From NCBI GenBank assembly GCA_027365835.1, contig DAHXLU010000085.1:1-16142 (forward strand): 16,142 bases of DNA, given 5' to 3'. The position numbers and the translations under genes were made by a program. Numbering within the stretch: the first letter of the stretch is position 1; each line of letters opens with the position of its first letter. The stretch comes from JAJZMA01 sp021850405 (GTDB taxonomy: Bacteria; Chloroflexota; Dormibacteria; Aeolococcales; Aeolococcaceae). Positions 1 to 6,326 of this stretch are shown here, piece by piece. The notes below the pieces were generated by a model. It was not told where the DNA came from. It worked only from the letters and a program-made list of their open reading frames with translations, and did not search any database.

Positions 1-1017
1 TACCGGATTTGCTGAACTGCTCACGGTTGTAGTCGTCGTTATGGGCTCAAGATAGCTGATGACGACTGAACCGCCGGCATACGTAAGCGACCCGCTTATG
101 CCGGTTGCCCCTGGAGCAACGTAGCTGGACCCACCGCCGCCGGCAGTACCGCCAGTAACGGAACTGACACCACCAGTGCCCCCTGCGGAGAGGGCAGTAC
201 CTCCAGCACCGCCACCGCCACCATAATACCCGCCACCGCCACCACCGCCGCCAGGTCCGCCGGCTGGGGCTCCTGCGCCTCCGTAACCGCCCACCCCATA
301 CGCACCATCTTCCCCGGGGCTGCCCGCCCCGCTCACTGAGGTGCCGAATCCTCCGCTAATACAGCCACCACCTGTGCCGCTAGAAGTTCCGGATCCAGGC
401 GATCCGGGGGCGCACCCAGGGCCAGTAACAACCCCAGCGTTTCCTCCACTGGCAGACAGCAGGCTATTGCCGCCACTGCCTCCACCGCCACCAGCAACAA
501 CCAGAGGGGTAACCGCCCCCTGCACCGCCACGGTGGAAGCGCCCCCACCCCCACCGCCGCCAATGGACCCTGCAGTCCCCACACCACCGGGGGCCCCACC
601 ACCGTACGCTGCTGCACCCCCAAGGGTCGAAGGAGGCACACTGGTCTGCCCTCCCACAGCAACCTCCAGCGTCGCGCAGGATGGAACCTGGAAGGTCGCA
701 ATGACCACAGCCCCTTCGCCTGGGGGATTTGCGCCCTGCTCGCCGGGCCCGCCCGTAGCTGAGATGGTCACACTCGCAACCCCAGCAGGCAGGTTTATGG
801 CTTGCTCTCCACCGGTATAGCCAAATGTCGTGGTAACAACAGAGCCAGGGGTGCCGCCGGAGGGATTGCCGCAGGCTGCCGCAAAAGCAGTCCCTGCAGT
901 CGAAGAAAAGGCGCCAGTCACCGCAAAGCCAACCGTAGCTGTAGCCAAACCCAGTGCGGTACAAACCACATGGCGCGCGACTCCCGAAACAGTGCCACCG
1001 TTATTCTTCCGTACCAT
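1..1017 (-). CDS. Secreted glycine-rich protein, N-terminal part (3' end outside window)
   Basis: An uninterrupted frame of 339 codons runs from an ATG at 1017 to base 1 with no stop, so the gene is cut by the left edge. GAGGAG at 1022-1027 is a good Shine-Dalgarno site at normal spacing. Residues 1-46 look like a Sec signal peptide: basic start, long Ala/Gly/Thr hydrophobic core, AFA cleavage motif at 44-46. Next comes a beta-rich stretch (about 62-115; FGYTGGEQ, then a PAGVASVTISATGG-type strand). A glycine-rich region follows (about 135-315) with runs of 5-8 glycines, YYGGGGG, GGGGSSYVAPGA and VVISY. This order is typical of large secreted glycine-rich proteins of Actinobacteria and Chloroflexota. 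The last residues, TTTTTVSSSANPV, resemble the start of a bacterial Ig-like repeat, so more repeats probably lie beyond the edge. Likely a cell-surface or matrix protein; function unknown. The codon pattern and unbroken frame make it convincing. Confidence 0.85.
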   Translation of the reverse strand, partial: MVRKNNGGTVSGVARHVVCTALGLATATVGFAVTGAFSSTAGTAFAAACGNPSGGTPGSVVTTTFGYTGGEQAINLPAGVASVTISATGGPGEQGANPPGEGAVVIATFQVPSCATLEVAVGGQTSVPPSTLGGAAAYGGGAPGGVGTAGSIGGGGGGGASTVAVQGAVTPLVVAGGGGGSGGNSLLSASGGNAGVVTGPGCAPGSPGSGTSSGTGGGCISGGFGTSVSGAGSPGEDGAYGVGGYGGAGAPAGGPGGGGGGGGYYGGGGGAGGTALSAGGTGGVSSVTGGTAGGGGSSYVAPGATGISGSLTYAGGSVVISYLEPITTTTTVSSSANPV

Positions 1018-1392
1018 ATCTCTCCTCGTCCTTCTTGACTCTTGGCGTTTTCCGGCATACCGAATGCAGGTAAAAAAAGACGGGAAAATACTAACAAAAC
1101 AAAAAACCAAACTGATCTCGTACACAGAGACTGGCTGCCATGCGCCCGTTTTGCACTCTCAACCACGTTTCTGCCAATACAGGTATAGCGAAGGCCCCCA
1201 TGTACTCACAACACCGATGGGGCTGCACCGGTTAGCCCTCCTGGTGTTCGATTGCAACCAACTGCAGAAACGGTGATGCTCCAGCGCAGTGCTTTAGCGC
1301 CCCATGAGCGATATTGTGCTGCAAGGTTGATCGCTAGCCGTCAGTCCAGCAGATAACCCCCTGGATACTGGCAACAGGGAGAGGCTGCCGTA
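1018..1392. other. Intergenic region between secA and the glycine-rich gene
   Basis: These 375 bases hold no supported gene. They form the leader of the glycine-rich gene on the minus strand and the 3' side of secA. An A/T-rich tract (about 1071-1110, T-runs on the minus strand) stands out from the GC-rich surroundings and is the likeliest place for a promoter, but I could not fix convincing -35/-10 boxes. Two inverted repeats are visible: AACACC (1210-1215) with GGTGTT (1243-1248) enclosing GGGCT (1220-1224) with AGCCC (1234-1238), and AGCGAT (1307-1312) with ATCGCT (1330-1335). Neither is followed by a T-tract on either strand, so neither is an obvious intrinsic terminator. Confidence 0.5.
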
Positions 1393-4272
1393 TCAGGCGC
1401 CATGGCACCGCTTGTATTTCTGCCCACTGCCGCACCAGCAAGGTTCATTCCTGCCCAATTTGCGCGGTACGGCACTGTTTCCGCCTGCTGCCGCAGCCCC
1501 TCGCGCTGTGCGCACAGTCTTCTGACCGCCAACACTCTCAACAGTCCGCGCTGGTGCAGGCATGGCTATTCCGGCACCAGCCATCGCCCGGGCCAGTCTT
1601 GCACTGGCAACTGCAGCACCTGGCCGCGCTGCTGGGGCCATGCCGTCGTCAGCATCAGGCAACGCGCCGTCGGCGCGTCCTGCCAGGGGAGCTGTCTCAG
1701 CATCTGCCTCGGGCGCAACCGGGGGCTGGGGAGCCTGCACTTTCTGGATCTGTGCAGTGAAAATCACACGCACTATCTCTCTCTTGACCTCTTCCTTCAT
1801 CTCCTGGAAAGCTGCAAAACCCTGCTGCTTGAACTCTATGAGCGGATCCATCTGACCCAGGGAATGAAACCCGATCCCATCGCGCAGCTCGTCTATCTCA
1901 TTAAGGTATGACTGCCACCTGGTATCTATAACAGCCAGCATTGCCTGCTGCTCAAACTGGCGAAAGAGCTCTTCGCCATACTCTTGCTCACGCCTAGAAT
2001 AGATGGCGGCAAACTCAGCCACAAGGGCATCCTCAACGTCCTGCTTGCTGGTGCGCAATGCATCCAGATCAACCTCTGACTCCGGAGGGAGTGGCGCAAG
2101 CGAGAGGAGGCTGGACCACAGACCGGAGAGATCCCACGATTCTGGGTGGTTGCCCTGACAGTACTCTTCCACTGCGAGGGCAACGACCTCTTCAACCATG
2201 CGTTCAATATTGGCCCTGGTGTCGGTTCCTTCCAGTATCCGGCGGCGGTCACCGTAGATTGCTTCCCGCTGCTTGCTCACCACATCGTCATACTGGACAA
2301 GGGTTCTCCGAATGTCGAAGTTATGCCCCTCCACCCTGGACTGTGCCCCCTCAAGCTGCTTTACCACCATGCGGTTCTGTATGGGCTGGTCATCATCCAG
2401 ACCCAGCTTCTCCATCAGGGACTGCATCCGCTCGCCCCCAAAAATCCGCATGACATCGTCGTCATAGCTCAGGAAAAAGTGCGTCTCTCCCGGGTCTCCC
2501 TGCCTGCCCGCGCGGCCGCGCAACTGATTGTCAATGCGGCGGGATTCATGGCGCTCGGTACCTATTATGTAAAGTCCGCCAAGCTCCTTTACTCCCTCGC
2601 CGAGGACAATATCTGTTCCGCGTCCAGCCATGTTGGTAGCAATTGTCACTGCTCCCCTCTGTCCCGCCCCAGCAATAATCATCGACTCCTGCTCATGCCG
2701 CTTTGCGTTGAGCACCTCGTTGTGGATACCGCGGCGGTCCAGCATGCCAGCAAGCTTCTCGCTTTTTTCAACGCTGGTTGTGCCTATCAGGACAGGCTGC
2801 CCCGCAAGGTGGCGCCGCTCCACTTCCGCGACAATGGCCTTGTATTTGGCCTCTTCCGTGCGATAGATCTTGTCGGTCCTGTCAATCCGTATTACTGGCT
2901 GATGAGTGGGTATGGGCAGGACATCCAGCTTGTATATCTTGTGGAACTCTTCAGCCTCAGTAAGCGCAGTACCTGTCATCCCTGCCAGCTTGTAGTAGAG
3001 CCGGAAGAAGTTCTGGAAGGTGATGGTAGCGTGAGTACTGTCCTGCTGATTTACAACCTTGCCCTCCTTGGCCTCAATCGCCTGGTGGATACCATGTGAC
3101 CACCGCCTGCCAGCAAGGGTTCGGCCAGTAAATTCATCTACTATGACTATTTCATCGCCACGGACAATGTAATCCTTGTCCTTCTTGTAGATCGCGTGCG
3201 CCACCAGCGCCCTGTCCATGATGTGTGCATACATCGTATTTTCCGGGGCATAGAGATTGGGAATCTGCGTCCACTCCTCTACCTTGGCCATTCCCTCATC
3301 TGTCAGCGACGCAGTCCTGGTCTTCTCATCTACTGTGTAGTCCTCATCCTCCACCAGCCGCTTGGCTATCCTGGCGTAGTCATACATGAGCCGGATGTAC
3401 TCCTCGGCATTGGGAGCGGGCCCACTGATGATGAGAGGAGTGCGCGCCTCATCCACCAGTATGGAGTCAACCTCATCCACAATTGCGTAGTTGAGCCGCC
3501 GCTGGACACAAAGGTCCAGCGACCGTGCCATGTTATCCCGCAGATAGTCAAATCCCAGTTCATTGTTGGTTGCATACGTGATATCAGCCAGATACGCCTC
3601 CCGACGGGTAACCGGACGCAGATGGTGAAGCCGCTCGTCAGCCGAGGTGTCGTCCAGATAGTCCGGGTCATACAGGTAGGAGTTTTCCGACGTTATGACG
3701 CCAACCGACATTCCCAGGGCGTGATACAGGGCTCCATTCCACCCGGCGTCGCGCCGGGCAAGGTACTCGTTTACAGTTACCAGATGGGCCCCTCTACCCG
3801 GGAGCGCGTTAAGATAAAGCGGCAGTGCAGCAACCAGTGTCTTTCCTTCACCGGTTCGCATCTCAGCAATTCGTCCTTCGTGGAGGGCTATGCCACCCAG
3901 CATCTGCACGTCATAGGGGCGCATGCCAAGGGTCCGTCTTGCCACCTCGCGTACCGCTGCGAATGCCTCGGGCAGGAGCTCCGCCATACCGCGCTCATAC
4001 TGCTCCCGAAGCTGCTCTTCTGCCTTTGCCTCTGCAGCCTGCTCTTCATCATCCCAGTCATCTATCGCGCTTGCACTGGTGGGGTGGCCGAGAACCGTGT
4101 CGGACCGCTCTACTCCAAGCCGCTCGCGAAAATGGCGCGTAAGATCCCTAAGTTCAGCATCGCTTCTGGCTCTCATCCCCTCTTCGAGCTCATTGATGGT
4201 AGCCACTGCGCGGCCCAGCCGGCGCAACTCACGCTGGTGGGGATCCCCCAGTACCCGGCCCACGATACCCAT
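1393..4272 (-). CDS. secA: Preprotein translocase ATPase SecA
   Basis: SecA is the ATP-driven motor that pushes unfolded preproteins through SecYEG at the cytoplasmic membrane. I place the start at ATG 4272 (protein begins MGIVGRVLGD, 959 aa) because AGGAG at 4278-4282 precedes it; the TTG at 4308 has no ribosome-binding site. Visible motifs: Walker A MRTGEGKT (about 126-133), the DEVD Walker B box with VDEARTPLIISG (about 253-272), MAGRGTDI and the RGRAGRQGDPG helicase motif of NBD2. The C-terminal zinc-binding SEC-C tail is CxCx8CH type (CWCGSG...KRCHGA). Length is slightly above the usual 840-900 aa because of an acidic, Glu/Ala-rich insertion (about 45-80) before the PEAFA motif and a long Ala/Pro linker before SEC-C. 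The gene stands alone, transcribed away from the small plus-strand genes at 4591-4959. Confidence 0.98.
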   Translation of the reverse strand: MGIVGRVLGDPHQRELRRLGRAVATINELEEGMRARSDAELRDLTRHFRERLGVERSDTVLGHPTSASAIDDWDDEEQAAEAKAEEQLREQYERGMAELLPEAFAAVREVARRTLGMRPYDVQMLGGIALHEGRIAEMRTGEGKTLVAALPLYLNALPGRGAHLVTVNEYLARRDAGWNGALYHALGMSVGVITSENSYLYDPDYLDDTSADERLHHLRPVTRREAYLADITYATNNELGFDYLRDNMARSLDLCVQRRLNYAIVDEVDSILVDEARTPLIISGPAPNAEEYIRLMYDYARIAKRLVEDEDYTVDEKTRTASLTDEGMAKVEEWTQIPNLYAPENTMYAHIMDRALVAHAIYKKDKDYIVRGDEIVIVDEFTGRTLAGRRWSHGIHQAIEAKEGKVVNQQDSTHATITFQNFFRLYYKLAGMTGTALTEAEEFHKIYKLDVLPIPTHQPVIRIDRTDKIYRTEEAKYKAIVAEVERRHLAGQPVLIGTTSVEKSEKLAGMLDRRGIHNEVLNAKRHEQESMIIAGAGQRGAVTIATNMAGRGTDIVLGEGVKELGGLYIIGTERHESRRIDNQLRGRAGRQGDPGETHFFLSYDDDVMRIFGGERMQSLMEKLGLDDDQPIQNRMVVKQLEGAQSRVEGHNFDIRRTLVQYDDVVSKQREAIYGDRRRILEGTDTRANIERMVEEVVALAVEEYCQGNHPESWDLSGLWSSLLSLAPLPPESEVDLDALRTSKQDVEDALVAEFAAIYSRREQEYGEELFRQFEQQAMLAVIDTRWQSYLNEIDELRDGIGFHSLGQMDPLIEFKQQGFAAFQEMKEEVKREIVRVIFTAQIQKVQAPQPPVAPEADAETAPLAGRADGALPDADDGMAPAARPGAAVASARLARAMAGAGIAMPAPARTVESVGGQKTVRTARGAAAAGGNSAVPRKLGRNEPCWCGSGQKYKRCHGA

Positions 4273-4343
4273 ATCTACTCCTGTCTTGCCCTGCCAGGGG
4301 AGCCCCAAAGCATAGAGGACAGCACTCTACCCCAGCACTGTGA

Positions 4344-4349
4344 AGTATA
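4344..4349 (-). promoter_or_regulatory. Candidate -10 box for secA
   Basis: On the minus strand the hexamer reads TATACT (5 of 6 to consensus), about 70 nt upstream of the chosen secA start. A -35 is not convincing: TGGTTG lies at 17-bp spacing and TTGGGA is closer at 14 bp. It would start transcription near 4337 and give a leader of about 65 nt. Inferred from sequence only. Confidence 0.35.
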
Positions 4350-4520
4350 CCGCGACCAAAACCTCCCAACCAGCCTCGCACACACACAGAAACAACCCTG
4401 CCCCAGAAAAAACCGGTGCTCGGGTTGAACGGCCGCCAGCCAGCCAGCCCGACAGCACCCATGGCAGACATGAACACTTCGGCCCATAGGAAAATAGTTT
4501 ATGCTGTGCTAACAAGAAAC

Positions 4521-4549
4521 TTGCTATTTCGACAGTAATGTTCTATGCT
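4521..4549 (+). promoter_or_regulatory. Sigma-70-type promoter for the small membrane-protein unit
   Basis: TTGCTA (4521-4526) and TATGCT (4544-4549) are separated by exactly 17 bp, each matching 4 of 6 consensus positions. Predicted transcription starts near 4556, upstream of the small plus-strand frames at 4591/4648 and 4804. The spacer holds TTTCGACA (4527-4534), the reverse complement of TGTCGAAA at 4771-4778. A second copy, TGTCGAA, sits at 4779-4785. This suggests, but does not prove, an operator. Confidence 0.5.
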
Positions 4550-4647
4550 ACTGCAATGGTCACACTACAGCCCTCCAGATTAAGTACACCTTGATTTCCC
4601 ATGCTGTCGGGTCGGTTGAGGCACGGGGCCTGGTTGAGCGTCAGCAC

Positions 4648-4764
4648 ATGCTGAGAAAGGGGCGCGCGGAACAGCGGATTCGGCTTTGGACCGCGTCAGC
4701 CATACCTGTGATAGTGGTCCTGGCCATGGTTGGGCTGGCAGCCACCAGCATGTTTTCCCATTAA
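4648..4764 (+). CDS. Possible small single-span membrane protein (38 aa)
   Basis: A short frame from ATG 4648 to TAA 4764 encodes 38 residues. A basic amphipathic start (MLRKGRAEQRIRLW) is followed by one hydrophobic span (ASAIPVIVVLAMVGLAA) and a short polar tail. The same frame extends upstream to a TTG at 4591 (57 aa). Neither start has a strong ribosome-binding site; the ATG lies in a TCAGCA-CA-TGCTGA palindrome (4641-4654). Support comes from the positive-inside membrane topology, the promoter about 100 nt upstream and the following small membrane-protein gene 39 nt downstream. I do not recognise a family. It could be a chance frame in an untranslated leader, and I rate it as such about half the time. 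Confidence 0.4.
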   Translation: MLRKGRAEQRIRLWTASAIPVIVVLAMVGLAATSMFSH

Positions 4765-4787
4765 CCCATATGTCGAAATGTCGAATG

Positions 4788-4794
4788 AGGAGGT
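4788..4794 (+). promoter_or_regulatory. Strong Shine-Dalgarno site for the 51-aa hydrophobic protein
   Basis: AGGAGGT lies 9 nt before ATG 4804, a near-perfect anti-16S match and the best in the window. It is the main evidence that the very short downstream frame is really translated. The tandem TGTCGAA copies at 4771-4785 lie directly upstream. Confidence 0.75.
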
Positions 4795-4803
4795 AGCACA
4801 GTC

Positions 4804-4959
4804 ATGAGCAGGCTTTTACTGGCATTAGTGGTGGTGATCCTCCTCTTCGGAGCGGGGACGGCCATTCACGTTATCTGGATCCTCGCGGTTATCTGTCTAA
4901 TCCTATGGGTGGCAGGATTCCTCTTCCGTCCGGGCCGCCACCATTGGTACTTCTGGTAG
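4804..4959 (+). CDS. Small hydrophobic membrane protein (51 aa)
   Basis: ATG 4804 to TAG 4959 encodes 51 residues: two hydrophobic segments (about 3-16 and 21-41) joined by FGAGTAIH, then a basic/aromatic tail (RPGRHHWYFW). Length, the central FGAG motif, Trp-rich second helix and Arg/Trp/Tyr end match the tiny 'hydrophobic protein' found widely in Actinobacteria and relatives, whose function is unknown. AGGAGGT at 4788-4794 gives it a strong translation signal. It probably shares a transcript with the 4648 frame from the promoter at 4521-4549, and the stem-loop at 4976-5018 starts 17 nt after its stop. Likely an integral membrane protein of the cytoplasmic membrane, perhaps stress- or envelope-related. 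The family match is from memory of its pattern. Confidence 0.8.
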   Translation: MSRLLLALVVVILLFGAGTAIHVIWILAVICLILWVAGFLFRPGRHHWYFW

Positions 4960-4975
4960 GTATCGATGGGAAATA

Positions 4976-5018
4976 ACCGGAGGCGTGCCCAGCGCAAATG
5001 CGCAGGGCCGCCACCGGT
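4976..5018 (+). terminator. Strong stem-loop after the small membrane-protein gene
   Basis: ACCGG (4976-4980) pairs with CCGGT (5014-5018), GGCG (4982-4985) with CGCC (5009-5012), GCCC (4987-4990) with GGGC (5005-5008), and GCGC (4992-4995) with GCGC (5000-5003) around an AAAT loop. That is 17 GC-rich pairs, two A-A mismatches and one bulged T. No T-tract follows on the plus strand; on the minus strand the stem is followed by TATTT. Its place 17 nt after a stop codon suggests a terminator or a 3'-end stabilising hairpin. Termination without a U-tract is an inference. Confidence 0.6.
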
Positions 5019-5280
5019 CTAAAGTCCCTACAACCCATTGCCTGTCAATCACCCTGCAGCCAGCAGTGCGCCTGTCCTGGGGCCCGCAGGCGACGGCATC
5101 CTGCCACAAAGTGCCATTTCATGTACCCCTTGATGGATTTAATGGCCCGGTGGCCCGGCCAGTGAGCCTTGCGGCTGCAAGCGAAGGGCAGCGGTCCTTA
5201 CGCGTCTACCGCCTGGCCTCCTGCCCCCTGCACGCCTTGCACAGAAACCACCAGTTGATGGGGCACAGTCCCCTGTCGCC
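5019..5280. other. Intergenic region without a recognised gene
   Basis: Between the hairpin at 4976-5018 and the DUF192 stop, I see no frame with a ribosome-binding site or a recognisable product on either strand. A weaker stem is CGCCTG (5069-5074) with CAGGCG (5087-5092). A directly repeated GGCCCGG occurs near 5145-5160. Neither has an evident function. Confidence 0.4.
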
Positions 5281-5649
5281 CTATCCCTCAAGCGGATGCA
5301 GGGTCAGCAACTCTCCCTTGTTGACACCGGCCCCACGGAGGGTACCAGCGGGTAGCTCGATTACCGACTTTGCTCCGCGCACAAAGCTCGTCATGCGCCA
5401 TGGCTTGATGCTGTCGATCGCGCGCACGACCCGCCCATCGTCATCCACAAAAGCTGCGTCAATTGGAAAGCGCATAAAGAACATGTGGATCGAATTGCAG
5501 GGCGAGAGCACCAGCCCGCACCCCTGCTCCAGGCTCTCCCGGAACATCAGGCCCATGAAACGGGCCCAGTAAGAAGCAGCTATGTCCACCCGGGCAGCAA
5601 CCACTGTGCCCCCTTCCTTCTCGAGCCGGAACTGCGTTTTTTTTGTCAT
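5281..5649 (-). CDS. DUF192 family protein
   Basis: A 122-residue protein from ATG 5649 (MTKKTQFRLE). It shows the DUF192 signature: GLMFRESL (about 33-40), LVLSPCNSIHMFFMRFPIDAAFVD (47-70, Cys51), then IKPWRM and GAKSVIELPAGT near the end. DUF192 proteins are small beta-rich domains of unknown function, often exported or found near pilus and envelope genes. This copy has no signal peptide; the length is normal for a bare domain. It is divergent from the oxidoreductase at 5667; the two ATGs are 17 bp apart inside one inverted repeat. There is no Shine-Dalgarno site, and a -10-like CAGAAT lies about 7 nt before the ATG on the minus strand, so a leaderless transcript is plausible. An upstream in-frame start at 5676 would overlap the divergent gene and is less likely. 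Confidence 0.85.
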   Translation of the reverse strand: MTKKTQFRLEKEGGTVVAARVDIAASYWARFMGLMFRESLEQGCGLVLSPCNSIHMFFMRFPIDAAFVDDDGRVVRAIDSIKPWRMTSFVRGAKSVIELPAGTLRGAGVNKGELLTLHPLEG

Positions 5650-5669
5650 GGGTATATTCTGTACCCATG
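5647..5669. promoter_or_regulatory. Inverted repeat containing both divergent start codons
   Basis: CATGGGTA (5647-5654) and TACCCATG (5662-5669) are perfect 8-bp arms around a 7-bp centre. The left arm carries the DUF192 start codon (minus) and the right arm that of the oxidoreductase (plus). TATATT (5653-5658) is a good plus-strand -10 whose expected start site falls at or within a base or two of the ATG. On the minus strand CAGAAT (5661-5656) is a weaker -10 with the same geometry. Both mRNAs may be leaderless, and the repeat may be an operator acting on both. Confidence 0.55.
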
Positions 5670-6275
5670 ACCACACCTTCTACCATGGACTTTTACCTGG
5701 ATCCACTCTGCCCCTGGGCATGGCTAACCTCACGCTGGGCTGACAGTCTGGCCCGGAATGGGCAGATAACGATAAAACCACATCTGTTCTCGCTGGTTGA
5801 GATCAACCAGAAAGCCGCACCTCCGCCAACCGAGGAAAAAGAGTGGCCCTTGCGCCTTCTGGCAGTAGCAGGCGAAAACCATGGAGAAGAGGGGCTCTGG
5901 CGCGCCTACACTGCACTTGGAGAGTTACACCACGATCAGGGCCGCCCCTATGATCTGGCATGCCTTGCCGCAGCCGCGGCGCAGGCAGACCTGCCCGAGG
6001 GGATCGTGCGATTCGCTCTTTCTGAAAAATCCGCCTACGAGAGCGTTCGCGCTGCGCATGCGGAAGCCGCAAACAGGGGCGTCTTTGGTGTCCCAACAAT
6101 TGCGATCAACAATGGCCCCCTGATGTTCGGGCCGGTTGTGAACCAGCGGCTGGACCAGGCACAGGCGACGCTCCTTCTGGAGCACGTAAGTGGCTTTAGC
6201 AGCTCACCCCACCTTTTTGAGATCAAGAAGGTAAAGCGCGAGCCCATTCTACAGACAGCTGGGCAGAGCGTCTAG
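5667..6275 (+). CDS. DsbA-family oxidoreductase, mycothiol-dependent nitroreductase (Rv2466c)-like
   Basis: A 202-aa protein from ATG 5667. It matches the Rv2466c group of thioredoxin-fold DsbA-like proteins along most of its length: DFYLDPLCPWAWLTSRW (8-24), a helical insertion with EKEWPLR and HGEEGLWRAYTALGELHHDQG, the cis-Pro loop GVPTI, FGPV, and the C-terminal SSPHLFEIKKVKREP. In the mycobacterial enzyme the active site is CPWC and uses mycothiol in redox or nitroreductase reactions. Here it is CPWA: Cys15 is kept and the second Cys is Ala18, so a monothiol mechanism is expected. No low-molecular-weight-thiol biosynthesis gene is in the window. An upstream TTG at 5643 is possible, but the ATG fits the overlapping -10. 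A 51-nt gap separates it from the co-directional efflux gene. Cytoplasmic; no signal peptide. Confidence 0.88.
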   Translation: MTTPSTMDFYLDPLCPWAWLTSRWADSLARNGQITIKPHLFSLVEINQKAAPPPTEEKEWPLRLLAVAGENHGEEGLWRAYTALGELHHDQGRPYDLACLAAAAAQADLPEGIVRFALSEKSAYESVRAAHAEAANRGVFGVPTIAINNGPLMFGPVVNQRLDQAQATLLLEHVSGFSSSPHLFEIKKVKREPILQTAGQSV

Positions 6276-6314
6276 CCTGCCTGGTTTACCGCATCCGGCT
6301 GGCGTTCTTACCCC

Positions 6315-6326
6315 CATAATGGGAGA
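6315..6326 (+). promoter_or_regulatory. Possible -10 box and ribosome-binding site before the cation-efflux gene
   Basis: CATAAT (6315-6320) resembles a -10 box and is followed at once by GGGAGA (6321-6326), which touches ATG 6327. CCCAT-A-ATGGG is an 11-bp near-palindrome here. No good -35 is visible. GGGAGA is unusually close to the start for a Shine-Dalgarno site, so leaderless initiation or read-through from the upstream oxidoreductase gene are both possible. Confidence 0.3.

Larger units (their letters stand above)
4309..4647. other. Intergenic region between divergent secA and the small membrane-protein unit
   Basis: About 340 bases separate the divergent genes. The secA-proximal part (4309-4500) carries the candidate secA -10 box and is otherwise unremarkable. 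The part nearer the plus-strand unit holds the TTGCTA-N17-TATGCT promoter and becomes AT-richer (4490-4560). I see no RNA gene. An in-frame TTG at 4591 might be a longer start of the 4648 frame. Confidence 0.5.

Noticed and set aside
195..270. Short tandem repeat of GGTGGC-type units suggesting a repeat array or CRISPR
   Set aside because: The units are irregular glycine codons in the coding frame, with no constant-length spacers.
341..964. Open frames on both strands overlapping the glycine-rich gene, including a minus-strand frame at 464-964 and a Pro-rich plus-strand frame at 341-820
   Set aside because: The frame from 1017 to base 1 has the ribosome-binding site, signal peptide and glycine-rich pattern; the others are Pro/Arg/Trp-rich by-products of repeated GGN codons.
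2146..4428. Long plus-strand open frames (2146-3099 and 3196-4428) antisense to secA
   Set aside because: They have no family resemblance or ribosome-binding sites and follow from the codon bias of secA on the other strand.
4960..5280. tRNA or other RNA gene in the spacer before the DUF192 gene
   Set aside because: No T-loop consensus or cloverleaf pairing was found; only the hairpin at 4976-5018 is convincing.
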